Source: an uncultured Sphingomonadaceae bacterium
Lineage (GTDB): Bacteria > Pseudomonadota > Alphaproteobacteria > Sphingomonadales > Sphingomonadaceae
DNA: 46,385 nucleotides
Assembly (NCBI GenBank): GCA_946479505.1
Contig: CAMLGC010000018.1
Coordinates: 1 to 46,385 of the forward strand
Direction of reading: 5' to 3'
Part shown: positions 37,577 through 46,385 of the stretch, piece after piece
Layout: each line of letters starts with the position of its first letter
How positions within the stretch are numbered: position 1 is the first letter of the stretch
Program-made: the position numbers and the translations under genes
Notes under the pieces: generated by a model
What the model saw: only the letters and a program-made list of their open reading frames with translations
What the model was told of the DNA's origin: nothing
Databases searched by the model: none

Positions 37577-38476
37577 ATGACCATCCGTTTCGACAATCGC
37601 GTTGCCATCGTTACCGGTGCCGGCGGCGGGCTGGGCCGCGGTTATGCGCTCGAGCTCGCTCGGCGCGGGGCGAAGGTGGTGGTCAATGATCTCGGCGGCG
37701 CACGCGACGGCACCGGGCATTCGGATGCCGCGCTGAAGGTCGTCGAGGAGATCGAGGCCGCCGGCGGAGAGGCGATGGCGAACGGCGGCAGCGTCACCAA
37801 CTACGACCAGATGGCCGAGATGGTCGCCCGCGCCAGCGAGAAATGGGGCGGCGTCCATATCCTTATCAACAATGCCGGCGTGCTGCGCGACAAGAGCTTC
37901 GCCAAGATGGCGCCCGAGGACTTTTCCTTCGTCGTCGAGGTCCACCTGATCGGCTCCGCCAACTGCACCAAGGCCGTGTGGGAGACGATGCGCGAGCAGG
38001 GCTATGGCCGCATCCTGATGACGAGCTCATCGACCGGGCTGTACGGCAATTTCGGCCAGGCGAATTACGGCGCGGCCAAGCTGGGGCTCGCCGGCCTTGC
38101 CAAGACGCTCCACCTCGAAGGCGCCAAGTACAACATCCGTGTCAACACGATCGCGCCCGTCGCCGGCACGCGGATGACGGAGGACCTGTTTCCCGAAGAG
38201 GCGTTCAACGCCTTCGCACCGGAGAAGGTCGCCCCTGCGGCGGTCTATCTGGTCTCCGAAGACGCGCCATCGAACGCGATCGTCGGCGCCGGCGCGGGCG
38301 TCTTCCAGGCGGCCTTTGTCACGCTTACGCCCGGAGTTGCGCTCCGGGGCGACGATTGCTCGGCCGAAGGGGTCGCTGCGCACTGGCAACAGATCATCGA
38401 TCGCACCGGCGAGATCGTGCCGCAATCGGGCGCCGAACAGTCGATGCTGATCTTCAAGCAGCTCAAGGGCGAATAG
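37577..38476 (+). CDS. Short-chain dehydrogenase/reductase (MFE-2 hydroxyacyl-CoA dehydrogenase-like)
   Basis: A 299-residue NAD(P)-dependent oxidoreductase. It has the TGXXXGXG cofactor loop (VTGAGGGLGRGYA, residues 12-24), the NNAG motif at 98-101, and the catalytic Ser151, Tyr164 and Lys168. The VVVNDLGGARDGTG stretch is characteristic of the SDR domain of peroxisomal multifunctional beta-oxidation enzyme 2, whose bacterial stand-alone forms act on 3-hydroxyacyl-CoA. The C-terminal 60 residues are an extension of that subfamily. Substrate not determinable here. ATG at 37577 after GAGGAG. Confidence 0.88.
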   Translation: MTIRFDNRVAIVTGAGGGLGRGYALELARRGAKVVVNDLGGARDGTGHSDAALKVVEEIEAAGGEAMANGGSVTNYDQMAEMVARASEKWGGVHILINNAGVLRDKSFAKMAPEDFSFVVEVHLIGSANCTKAVWETMREQGYGRILMTSSSTGLYGNFGQANYGAAKLGLAGLAKTLHLEGAKYNIRVNTIAPVAGTRMTEDLFPEEAFNAFAPEKVAPAAVYLVSEDAPSNAIVGAGAGVFQAAFVTLTPGVALRGDDCSAEGVAAHWQQIIDRTGEIVPQSGAEQSMLIFKQLKGE

Positions 38477-38556
38477 CGCCTGCCCGCAAACTGCGACGCC
38501 GTATTGCATCAGTAACACACACATGCTATGCCCCCTGCGATAACAGGAGGATGCCC

Positions 38557-39588
38557 ATGTACAGCGAAAGCGATATCGACGCGGCGGTCGCATCGGGGGC
38601 GATCAGCCGCGGCGCGGCGACCGCGCTGCGCAACCATGTCGCCGCGAGCCATCTGGCGCCAGCGGTCGACGAGGAGCATTTCCGGCTTCTCACCGGCTTC
38701 AACGATATCTTCGTGACGATCGCCATCGTGCTGCTGCTGGTCGCGGTCGCGCAGATCGGGGAGAGCATCACCGAAGCGCTCGGCGGTCTCGCCGTCGCCG
38801 TCACGAGCTGGCTGCTCGCCGAATATTTCACCCGCCAGCGGCGGATGGCGCTGCCCAGCATCGTCCTGCTGCTCGCGTTCGTGGGCGGCGTGGCCGCGAC
38901 GCTCGTCGGGGCCATGGTCAGCATCAATCCGGACTTCTCCGATCGCATCGATGCCTTGATCGGCGCCGGAATCGCGCTCGTCACCGCGGGCGCGGCCTGG
39001 CTCCACTGGCACCGGTTCATGGTGCCGATCACCGTCGCAGCCGGGGCGGCGGCGCTGGTCGCGGTGGCGGTCGCGCTCATCCTCGCCGCCATTCCAGCGG
39101 CCGAGAACGCGATCTACCCAATCCTGCTCGTCGGCGGACTGGGCGTGTTCGCCGTGGCGATGCGGTGGGACATGAGCGATCCCGCGCGCCAGACCCGGCG
39201 TGCCGATGTCGCCTTCTGGCTTCACCTCGCCGCCGCGCCGCTGATCGCGCATCCGGTCTTCCAGATGCTCGGCGTGCTCGATGCCAATGTCGGGATCGGG
39301 ACGGCGATCGTGGTCGTCGCGCTCTACCTCGTCTTCGCGTTCGTCGCGCTCGCGGTCGATCGCCGGGCGCTGCTCGTCTCGTCGCTCGCCTATGTCCTGG
39401 TCGCGCTCTACGCGGTGATCCGCAGCGCGGGCGCGGTCGATCTCGGCGTCGCGATCGCCGCGCTCATCATCGGTTCGGCGCTGCTGACGCTCTCCGCCTT
39501 CTGGCACCCGATGCGGCGCCGGGTGGTGGGCACGCTGGGCGCGCTCGGTACGCGACTGCCGCCGGTGCAGACGATGCTGCCGGCGTGA
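38557..39588 (+). CDS. Polytopic membrane protein, unknown function
   Basis: A 343-residue protein with a soluble N-terminal 48 residues (predicted helix, DIDAAVASGAISRGAATAL) and around ten membrane helices spaced evenly to the C-terminus, the last ending before a short basic tail (HPMRRRVVG). The layout recalls DUF2157-like membrane proteins, but I do not see a definite signature. ATG at 38557 lies six bases after AGGAGG; ATG at 38551 directly abuts that site and is rejected. Function unknown. Confidence 0.78.
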   Translation: MYSESDIDAAVASGAISRGAATALRNHVAASHLAPAVDEEHFRLLTGFNDIFVTIAIVLLLVAVAQIGESITEALGGLAVAVTSWLLAEYFTRQRRMALPSIVLLLAFVGGVAATLVGAMVSINPDFSDRIDALIGAGIALVTAGAAWLHWHRFMVPITVAAGAAALVAVAVALILAAIPAAENAIYPILLVGGLGVFAVAMRWDMSDPARQTRRADVAFWLHLAAAPLIAHPVFQMLGVLDANVGIGTAIVVVALYLVFAFVALAVDRRALLVSSLAYVLVALYAVIRSAGAVDLGVAIAALIIGSALLTLSAFWHPMRRRVVGTLGALGTRLPPVQTMLPA

Positions 39589-39663
39589 TGGTTTCGGCAG
39601 CTTCGGTGCCCGTTGCTGCCGCCTTTCAGGAGATGATAACCCTTCGCCGGCGATAGAAGGAGC

Positions 39664-40068
39664 ATGCCAGGCGTTCCCTTGTCCGAACATTGCTCCTTGA
39701 TGGGAAGGCCGGGCGGACCGCCGCCGCCCAAGCAACTCCCGCCGGATTGCCCGAAGGGTGCCGCCTATATCAAGACCACGGACAAGGGCAGCAACTTCAC
39801 GATCCGCGGCGACGCGCCGTTCCCGCTCGTTTTCGAGGGTGGCGACGGCAACGATACCCTGACGCTGGTCGGCCATCACGATCAGCAGATTCTCGTCAGC
39901 GGCGGCAAGGGCAACGACAGCGTTCGCATCGAGGACCCTTGGGCGATGCTGGTTACGCAGCTCGACTCTCAAGGCGTCGTCGTGCTCGGCGCGCTTGCCC
40001 TCGCTCTGGCGGCGGTCGTAATCATCGGTTGGCGCGCCTTGGGGCCGAGCGCGGACAGGCGCCTCTAG
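39664..40068 (+). CDS. Small RTX-repeat-containing protein with a C-terminal membrane helix
   Basis: A 134-residue protein. Two nonapeptide-type sequences, GGDGNDTLT (59-67) and GGKGNDSVR (80-88), match the calcium-binding RTX repeats of secreted proteases and haemolysins. The C-terminal helix at about 104-122 (VVVLGALALALAAVVIIG) is a membrane anchor, followed by a short basic tail. The N-terminus is Pro-rich with two Cys and no signal peptide. ATG at 39664 follows AAGGAG; an in-frame stop at 39637 and no nearer start fix it. Two repeats are too few for a stable beta roll by themselves, so a role is unclear. Confidence 0.72.
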   Translation: MPGVPLSEHCSLMGRPGGPPPPKQLPPDCPKGAAYIKTTDKGSNFTIRGDAPFPLVFEGGDGNDTLTLVGHHDQQILVSGGKGNDSVRIEDPWAMLVTQLDSQGVVVLGALALALAAVVIIGWRALGPSADRRL

Positions 40069-40415
40069 TCCCTTCCCGAAACCACCTTGAGCAACCGCCG
40101 TTCGAGCGGCGCCAGCACCCCGCCCAGATCGTGCCCGCGCCGCGATGTCACGCCAGCCTCGGTGACGAGCGCCCACATGCCCTGGCGGTGGCGCAGCGCC
40201 GGGCGTTTCACGATCCGGTATTCGGGCCGTTCGGCGGCGCGGCGGAAGGCGGCGAAGACGGCGGCATCACGGCCGAGGTCGATCGCATAGTCGCGCCAAT
40301 GGCCCGCCGCGACCATCCGCCCGTAAAGGTCGAGAATACGGGTGAGCTCCAGCCGCTCGAAGCCGATCTGGCTGGGCACACCGACGCGCGGCGGGAAAGG
40401 CGTGACCGTCCCCAT
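40065..40415 (-). CDS. DUF2794 protein
   Basis: A 116-residue soluble protein of the DUF2794 family, common in alphaproteobacteria. It shows IGFERLELTRILDLYGRMVAAGHWRDYAIDLG and AVFAAFRRAAERPEYRI segments that are recognisable for the family. Function unknown. Its ATG overlaps the stop of the serine acetyltransferase gene by one base, so they are translated together. Convergent with the RTX-repeat gene, sharing the last four bases. Confidence 0.87.
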   Translation of the reverse strand: MGTVTPFPPRVGVPSQIGFERLELTRILDLYGRMVAAGHWRDYAIDLGRDAAVFAAFRRAAERPEYRIVKRPALRHRQGMWALVTEAGVTSRRGHDLGGVLAPLERRLLKVVSGRD

Positions 40416-41095
40416 CAGGCGCGGTCGCGCAGGTCCTCATGTTCGGCGAGCAGCGCATCGAGCCGCTTGCGCAAGGAGTCGATCTCGCAGCGCATCAGCT
40501 CCATCTTCTGCGTGGCGGGATCGAACATTTCGGTGCATGGCGTGCCGTAGGGCACGAAGCCGCGCTCCACCTGCCCGCCTTCGACCATCGTCGCGCGCGC
40601 CGGAATGCCCACCATCACCGCCCCCTCGGCAACGTCCCTGGTGACGACCGCATTGGCGCCGACCCGCGCGCGTGCGCCGACGGTGATCGGCCCCAGCACC
40701 TGGGCCCCCGATCCGATGATCGCGCCGTCCAGGATCGTCGGGTGGCGCTTGCCCGCGATGCCGCTATCGGGGCTCGTCCCGCCCAGCGTCACGCACTGAT
40801 AGATCGTGACGTTGTCGCCGATCTCGGCGGTCTCGCCGATTACGGTAAAGCCGTGGTCGATGAAGAAATCGCGCCCGATCGTCGCGCCGGGGTGGATGTC
40901 GATCGCGGTCAGGAAGCGCGAGAAATGGTTGACGGCGCGCGCAAGGAAAAACAGCCGCGCCTCGAACAGCCAATGTGCGAGGCGGTGCAGCCCGAGCGCC
41001 CACACGCCTGGATAGAGCAGCACCTCCCACCGCGAGCGCGGCGCCGGATCGCGTGCCTTGATCGAATCGAGATAGGCCGTCAGCCGCTGGAACAT
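40415..41095 (-). CDS. Serine O-acetyltransferase (EpsC/CysE type)
   Basis: Acetylates serine for cysteine synthesis. The 226-residue protein has an N-terminal helical domain (about 1-65) and a left-handed beta-helix built of hexapeptide repeats (about 66-190) with the IDIHPGATIGRDFFIDHG block carrying the catalytic His, and VTIYQCVTLGG, typical of EpsC-type serine acetyltransferases. The C-terminal 35 residues are a coiled tail (SLRKRLDALLAEHEDL). ATG at 41095. A divergent sulfur-type permease gene (41257) lies upstream. Confidence 0.92.
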   Translation of the reverse strand: MFQRLTAYLDSIKARDPAPRSRWEVLLYPGVWALGLHRLAHWLFEARLFFLARAVNHFSRFLTAIDIHPGATIGRDFFIDHGFTVIGETAEIGDNVTIYQCVTLGGTSPDSGIAGKRHPTILDGAIIGSGAQVLGPITVGARARVGANAVVTRDVAEGAVMVGIPARATMVEGGQVERGFVPYGTPCTEMFDPATQKMELMRCEIDSLRKRLDALLAEHEDLRDRA

Positions 41096-41256
41096 GGCGG
41101 TCCCCTTCTTCGCTTCGGCGCAATTTAGGACGTCGGCCTGGCGAATTCCAGCACCGCCCCGACGCAACTTCGTTCGTTGAAAGCCCACCTATCTTGTGGG
41201 GATTTACCCGCTCGGCTAGAAGTTCCGCTACCATAACGGCTCAGGCGCGCTGCACG

Positions 41257-42018
41257 ATGGAGCTTTCGGTCATCGATTTCGAGATGCTGCTTGCCTTCGC
41301 CGCGATCGGCTTCGCCGCGCAGATCGTCGACGGCGCGCTGGGCATGGCGTTCGGCGTCATCTCGAACACGCTGCTGCTCTCGCTCGGCGTGCCGCCTGCG
41401 GCAGCTTCGGCGGGCGTGCATGCGGTGGAGACCTTTACCACCGCCGTCTCGGGCATCAGCCACGCGATGCACCGCAACGTCAATTGGCGGCTCTTCTTCC
41501 GGCTGATGGTACCCGGCGTGATCGGCGGTGTGCTCGGCGCCTATGTGCTCTCGAACGTCGATGCCGCCGTCACCAAGCCTTTCATCCTCGCCTATCTCGT
41601 CGCGATCGGACTCTACCTCCTCTATCGCGGCTGGCGCTATCCGCCCCACGAACGGAAACCGAAGATCGTCGAACCGCTGGGGCTCATCGGCGGCTTTCTC
41701 GATGCGGCGGGCGGCGGCGGCTGGGGGCCGGTCGTCACCTCGAACCTGCTCGTCCAGGGCGCGAGCCCGCGCACGACGGTAGGCACCGTCAACACCGCTG
41801 AATTCTTCCTGACAGCGACGGTATCGGCCACCTTCATCTCACAACTCGGCCTCGCCGCAGTGACGCTGGCGACCGCTGGGCTGCTCATCGGCGGCGTGCT
41901 CGCGGCGCCCTTCGGCGCGTTGCTTGCGAAGCGCGTGCCCGCGAAGGTGCTGCTCTTCCTCGTCGGCGGAGTTCTGGTTCTCACCAGCCTGTTCAATCTC
42001 TGGAACGCTTTCGCCTGA
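41257..42018 (+). CDS. TauE/SafE-family sulfite/sulfonate exporter-like permease
   Basis: A 253-residue inner-membrane protein with around seven or eight helices in two halves. Each half carries a family-type motif: GFAAQIVDGALGMAFG near the N-terminus and GGFLDAAGGGGWGP in the middle. TauE/SafE members move sulfite, sulfonates or other anions; the substrate here is not known. ATG at 41257 gives the family N-terminus; upstream in-frame ATGs (41194) would add an unlikely basic leader. Divergent from the serine acetyltransferase gene by 161 bp, which suggests a link to sulfur handling, as inference. Confidence 0.88.
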   Translation: MELSVIDFEMLLAFAAIGFAAQIVDGALGMAFGVISNTLLLSLGVPPAAASAGVHAVETFTTAVSGISHAMHRNVNWRLFFRLMVPGVIGGVLGAYVLSNVDAAVTKPFILAYLVAIGLYLLYRGWRYPPHERKPKIVEPLGLIGGFLDAAGGGGWGPVVTSNLLVQGASPRTTVGTVNTAEFFLTATVSATFISQLGLAAVTLATAGLLIGGVLAAPFGALLAKRVPAKVLLFLVGGVLVLTSLFNLWNAFA

Positions 42019-42042
42019 ACGGAGGCGTCGCACCAATGGGCC

Positions 42043-42065
42043 CTGATCGACTGAACCGATCAGTC
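42043..42065. promoter_or_regulatory. Overlapping palindromes between the TauE-like gene and ahpC
   Basis: CTGATCG-ACTGAAC-CGATCAG (42043-42063) is a perfect 7-bp inverted repeat; within it, GACTGA-ACCGA-TCAGTC (42049-42065) forms a second, shifted perfect repeat. They lie about 90 bases before the ahpC start and 25 after the upstream stop. They could be an operator for a peroxide or redox regulator, or part of a transcript end. The sequence is not a clear OxyR site. Confidence 0.45.
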
Positions 42066-42153
42066 CAACCGATCCTTCCCGTTTGTTCGCTGCGCTGCGG
42101 TACTTATATGCCGCATTGCGATATTCCCACACCGCCAACAAGGAGACGCATTC

Positions 42154-42717
42154 ATGGCGAAGATCGGAGATACCCTGAAGCCGTTCAGCACGCAGGCCTA
42201 CAAGCAGGGCAAGTTCGTGCCTGTCACCGACGCCGACACGAAGGGCACGTGGGCGATCTTCTTCTTCTATCCGGCCGATTTCACGTTCGTCTGCCCGACC
42301 GAGCTGGAGGATCTCGCCGGCGTGTATCCGACGCTGCAGAAAATGGGCGTCGAGGTCTATTCGGTTTCGACCGACACGCATTTCAGCCACAAGGCATGGC
42401 ACGACAGCTCGGCCGCGATCGGCAAGATCGACTTCTTCATGCTCGGCGACCAGCACCACAATCTGTCGAACAATTTCGACGTGCTGCGTGATGGTCAGGG
42501 CCTCGCCGATCGCGCGACCTTCGTCGTCGATCCCGAGGGCGTGATCCAGCTCATCGAGGTGACGAGTGAGGGCGTCGGCCGCAACGCTGCCGAGCTGCTG
42601 CGCAAGGTCAAGGCGGCGCAATATGTTGCGGCGCACCCGGACGAGGTTTGCCCCGCCAAGTGGGAAGAGGGCGAAGAGACGCTCGCGCCGTCGCTCGAGC
42701 TCGTCGGCAAGATCTAA
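42154..42717 (+). CDS. ahpC: Alkyl hydroperoxide reductase subunit C (peroxiredoxin)
   Basis: Typical 2-Cys peroxiredoxin that reduces peroxides. The 187-residue protein has the peroxidatic Cys47 in TFVCPTE and resolving Cys166 in DEVCPAKW, with the C-terminal YF-type tail replaced by a GKI ending. The [14 protein letters not shown] block is characteristic of AhpC. ATG at 42154 after AAGGAGA. It is followed by ahpF across a spacer with two hairpins, so both act as the AhpCF system. Confidence 0.97.
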   Translation: MAKIGDTLKPFSTQAYKQGKFVPVTDADTKGTWAIFFFYPADFTFVCPTELEDLAGVYPTLQKMGVEVYSVSTDTHFSHKAWHDSSAAIGKIDFFMLGDQHHNLSNNFDVLRDGQGLADRATFVVDPEGVIQLIEVTSEGVGRNAAELLRKVKAAQYVAAHPDEVCPAKWEEGEETLAPSLELVGKI

Positions 42718-42729
42718 GTCCTCGTACCC

Positions 42730-42797
42730 GGCCATGCCCTTCGCGGGGCATGGCCACCCCTTCGGCGCCGTCCGCGCTTCGCGCGGCAGACGGCGCC
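42730..42797 (+). other. Two strong hairpins in the ahpC-ahpF spacer
   Basis: The first stem GGCCATGCCC / GGGCATGGCC (42730-42739 with 42746-42755, loop TTCGCG) and a second GGCGCCGTC / GACGGCGCC (42764-42772 with 42789-42797, with an inner CGCGC/GCGCG stem) follow the ahpC stop. No T-run follows. They could act as partial terminators or as processing/stabilising elements giving more ahpC than ahpF mRNA. Confidence 0.6.
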
Positions 42798-42872
42798 GTC
42801 CAGCGGCCCGGGGTTGTTCCCCTCCCCAAGCCAGTCCCGGGCCGCTCCCTATCTACCGACAGGAGTGTGGTC

Positions 42873-44450
42873 GTGCTCGACGCCAATCTGACGCAGCAGC
42901 TCAAAGCTTATCTCACGAAAATCCGTCAGCCGATCGAGCTCGTGCCCAGCCTCGGCGACGACGCGAAGAGCCGCGATCTCGCGGCGCTCCTCGATGAGAT
43001 CGCGGCGCTGTCCGATCAGATCACCGTCGTGCCCGCCGAGTCGGATGAGCGCACGCCGAGCTTTCTCATCCGCCGCGCCGGCACCGATATCGCCGTGGGC
43101 TTCGCCGGCATACCGCTCGGCCACGAATTCACATCGCTCGTCCTCGCGCTGCTCCAGGTCGGCGGTCATCCGCCGCGAATCAGCGACGAGACGGTCGAGC
43201 AAATCCAGAGCCTCGACGGCGATTTCGCATTCGAAGTCTATTTCTCGCTCTCGTGCCAGAACTGCCCCGACGTGGTGCAGGCATTGAACACGATGGCGGC
43301 GCTCAATCCGCGCGTCCGCGCGACCGCGATCGACGGCGCGCTGTTCAAGGAGGAGGTCGAGCGCCGCCAGGTCATGACGGTGCCGCAGGTCTTTTTGAAC
43401 CGCGAACCCTTCGCGCAGGGCCGGATGGAGATCGAGCAGATCCTCGCCAAGCTCGACACCAACGCCGACGCCAAGGCGGCGGAGAAGATTGCCGCCAAGG
43501 AGCCGTTCGACGTGCTCGTGGTCGGCGGGGGCCCGGCGGGCGCCGCGGCGGCGATCTATGCCGCGCGCAAGGGCATCCGTACCGGCATCATCGCCGAGCG
43601 CTTCGGCGGCCAGGTGCTCGACACCGCGGCGATCGAGAACTTCATCTCGGTGCCGCATACCGAGGGCCCGAAGCTCGCGGCCGAGCTCGAGCGGCACGTC
43701 GAGGAGTATGACGTCGACGTCATGGGTCTCCAGACCGCGGCCGCGCTCGTTCCCGCCGAAAAGGAAGGCGGACTGCACGAGGTAAAACTCAAGAACGGCG
43801 CATCGCTCTCCGCGCGCACGCTGATCCTCTCGACGGGGGCACGCTGGCGGCAGATGAACGTGCCGGGCGAGCAGGACTATCGCAACAAGGGCGTCACCTA
43901 CTGCCCGCATTGCGACGGCCCGCTCTTCAAGGGCAAGCGCGTCGCGGTGATCGGCGGCGGCAATTCGGGCGTCGAGGCAGCCATCGATTTGGCCGGCATC
44001 GTCGCGCACGTCACGCTGATCGAATATGACAGCCGGCTCCGCGCCGACGCCGTGCTACAGCGCAAGCTCGGCAGCCTCGACAACATCAAGGTGCTCACCT
44101 CGGCGCTCACCACGGAGGTGCATGGCGACGGCAGCAAGCTGACCGGGCTCACCTACAAGGATCGTGACCACGGCACCGAGCACCAGGTCGAGCTCGAGGG
44201 CATTTTCGTTCAGATCGGCCTCGTGCCCAATACCGAATGGCTCAAGGGCGCCATCGCGCTCACGCCGCGCGGCGAGATCGAGATCGACGCGCGCGGCGAA
44301 ACCTCGCGGCCCGGCATTTTCGCCGCGGGCGACGCGACGACGGTGCCGTACAAGCAGATCGTCGTCGCGATGGGCGCGGGTTCGACCGCGGCGCTTTCCG
44401 CGTTCGACTATCTGATCCGGTTGCCCGCCGAGGAACGGCAGGCGGCGTAG
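42873..44450 (+). CDS. ahpF: Alkyl hydroperoxide reductase subunit F
   Basis: Flavoenzyme that passes electrons from NADH to AhpC. The 525-residue protein has two thioredoxin-like N-terminal domains (about 1-200), the active second one with SCQNCPDV (Cys128/Cys131), then a thioredoxin-reductase-like part with FAD loop [12 protein letters not shown], the CXXC in CPHCDGP (Cys pair near 345), and the NADH loop [12 protein letters not shown]. All redox centres are present. The GTG at 42873 lies seven bases after AGGAG; GTG at 42867 is too close. Length is like E. coli AhpF. Confidence 0.96.
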   Translation: MLDANLTQQLKAYLTKIRQPIELVPSLGDDAKSRDLAALLDEIAALSDQITVVPAESDERTPSFLIRRAGTDIAVGFAGIPLGHEFTSLVLALLQVGGHPPRISDETVEQIQSLDGDFAFEVYFSLSCQNCPDVVQALNTMAALNPRVRATAIDGALFKEEVERRQVMTVPQVFLNREPFAQGRMEIEQILAKLDTNADAKAAEKIAAKEPFDVLVVGGGPAGAAAAIYAARKGIRTGIIAERFGGQVLDTAAIENFISVPHTEGPKLAAELERHVEEYDVDVMGLQTAAALVPAEKEGGLHEVKLKNGASLSARTLILSTGARWRQMNVPGEQDYRNKGVTYCPHCDGPLFKGKRVAVIGGGNSGVEAAIDLAGIVAHVTLIEYDSRLRADAVLQRKLGSLDNIKVLTSALTTEVHGDGSKLTGLTYKDRDHGTEHQVELEGIFVQIGLVPNTEWLKGAIALTPRGEIEIDARGETSRPGIFAAGDATTVPYKQIVVAMGAGSTAALSAFDYLIRLPAEERQAA

Positions 44451-44482
44451 CACGCCCCCGGCGGCCGATGCCTTCCGATACG

Positions 44483-44518
44483 AAAAGAGCGGCGCCGATC
44501 GTCAGACCGGCGCCGCTC
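44483..44518 (-). terminator. clpX terminator
   Basis: Stem GAGCGGCGCCG / CGGCGCCGCTC (44487-44497 with 44508-44518) has 11 pairs. On the minus strand it is followed by TTTT (44486-44483). It lies 21 bases after the clpX stop (44540), so it fits a rho-independent terminator of clpX; the ahpF side lacks a T-run of its own, though the stem could also serve it. Confidence 0.65.
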
Positions 44519-44539
44519 GATCATTCCAACGCCAGCGGC

Positions 44540-45805
<1,266 letters not shown>

Positions 45806-45900
45806 TCAATCCATCCTTGCGCCCGACATACCTGGGCGCGTTCGAGCGGCCGATATCCTAAACCGGCAACGCTCCCTACCACAATCACCTAAATGCGTCG

Positions 45901-46385
45901 TTACGCCTTGTCGCTCGGCAGCTTCGCCACGTCCGACGCATCGTCGGTCGGCGCCGGTCGCTTGTCGAACACCTCGTCGATCAGTCCGAATTCCTTGGCC
46001 TCGTCCGACGACATGAACTTGTCGCGATCCATCGCCGTTTCGATCTCCTCGAGCGGCTTGCCGGTATATTTGGCGTAGAGCTCATTCATCCGATGGCGAA
46101 TGCGCAGGATCTCCTTCGCCTGGATCTCGATGTCGCTCGCCATGCCCTGCGCGCCGCCCGAGGGCTGGTGGATCATGATCCGGGCGTTGGTGAGCGCAAC
46201 GCGCATGCCGGGCTCGCCCGCCGCAAGCAGGAAACTCCCCATCGACGCCGCCTGGCCGATGCAGACGGTGCCGACGCGCGGGCGGATATACTGCATCGTG
46301 TCATGGATCGCCATGCCCGCCGTGACGACTCCGCCCGGCGAGTTGATGTACATGTAGATGTCCTTCTTGGGGTTTTCCGACTCCA
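45901..46385 (-). CDS. clpP: ATP-dependent Clp protease proteolytic subunit ClpP (5' end cut)
   Basis: Serine protease of the ClpXP complex. The 161 residues in view (up to the window edge) include Ser in [14 protein letters not shown], His in [10 protein letters not shown] and the Asp of DRDKFMS, the catalytic triad of ClpP. The C-terminus ([20 protein letters not shown]) is a slightly extended acidic tail. The N-terminal segment lies beyond 46385. It precedes clpX in the same direction. Confidence 0.97.
   Translation of the reverse strand, partial: ESENPKKDIYMYINSPGGVVTAGMAIHDTMQYIRPRVGTVCIGQAASMGSFLLAAGEPGMRVALTNARIMIHQPSGGAQGMASDIEIQAKEILRIRHRMNELYAKYTGKPLEEIETAMDRDKFMSSDEAKEFGLIDEVFDKRPAPTDDASDVAKLPSDKA

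Noticed and set aside
37601..38476. 3-oxoacyl-ACP reductase (fabG)
   Set aside because: The length (299) and the VVVNDLGG stretch suit the MFE-2-like hydroxyacyl-CoA group better than the about 245-residue FabG.

Overview
The window is about 46 kb of GC-rich chromosomal DNA, densely packed with genes. It looks like an alphaproteobacterium of the Sphingomonadaceae (a Sphingomonas-like organism). The reasons are the gene content and order (hdaA-ppk-ppx beside purMN, lptD-surA-pdxA-rsmA, a DUF2794 gene coupled to serine acetyltransferase), the protein sequences, frequent ATGA/GTGA start-stop overlaps, and short paired palindromes between genes. This is judged from the sequence alone, without a database search. 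I see no rRNA, tRNA, CRISPR, insertion sequence, prophage or integrase. No gap between genes exceeds 300 bases; the largest is about 178 bp (14033-14210).

Layout. 1-5.6 kb: the start of lipA, a beta-carbonic anhydrase, a short Gre-family factor with a 60-residue HTH-like protein, a small DUF421 protein, aspS, and rnd with an I78-type lipoprotein. 5.6-14 kb: a tightly coupled minus-strand operon (DUF2066/HMA-like protein, hdaA, ppk, ppx) diverges from purM-purN and two small genes. 14-17.2 kb: minus-strand pepA, holC, ndk and a GNAT gene. 17.4-23 kb: plus-strand lptD-surA-pdxA-rsmA, which builds the outer membrane and adds B6 and ribosome maturation. 23-26.9 kb: a TPR protein, an RsmB-type methyltransferase, guaB and a GNAT gene on the minus strand.

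27-29.6 kb is the most unusual part. A minus-strand cassette encodes a small Tat-exported protein, an 87-residue PqqD-like protein, an HPr-kinase-like P-loop kinase and a nucleotidyltransferase. This resembles the uncharacterised 'HPr-rel-A' type of system and the kinase/nucleotidyltransferase tailoring genes of some lasso peptide clusters, but no cyclase is present. It is the best candidate here for an undescribed pathway.

29.7-37 kb is a complete phosphate regulon: phoR, pstS, pstC, pstA, pstB, phoU, phoB. A Pho-box-like array with 11-bp spacing lies at the phoR/pstS junction, and pstC probably starts at CTG. 37-40 kb holds a Thr/Gln/Asp/Met-repeat secreted protein, an SDR dehydrogenase, a polytopic membrane protein and a tiny RTX-repeat protein with a C-terminal membrane segment. 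40-46.4 kb holds DUF2794, an EpsC-type serine acetyltransferase, a TauE/SafE permease, ahpC-ahpF, clpX and part of clpP.

Several intergenic spaces carry pairs of stem-loops of different sequence families (4027-4099, 12362-12434, 15669-15766, 28866-28951). One unassigned spacer at 14037-14165 is rich in inverted TTGAC/GTCAA words.
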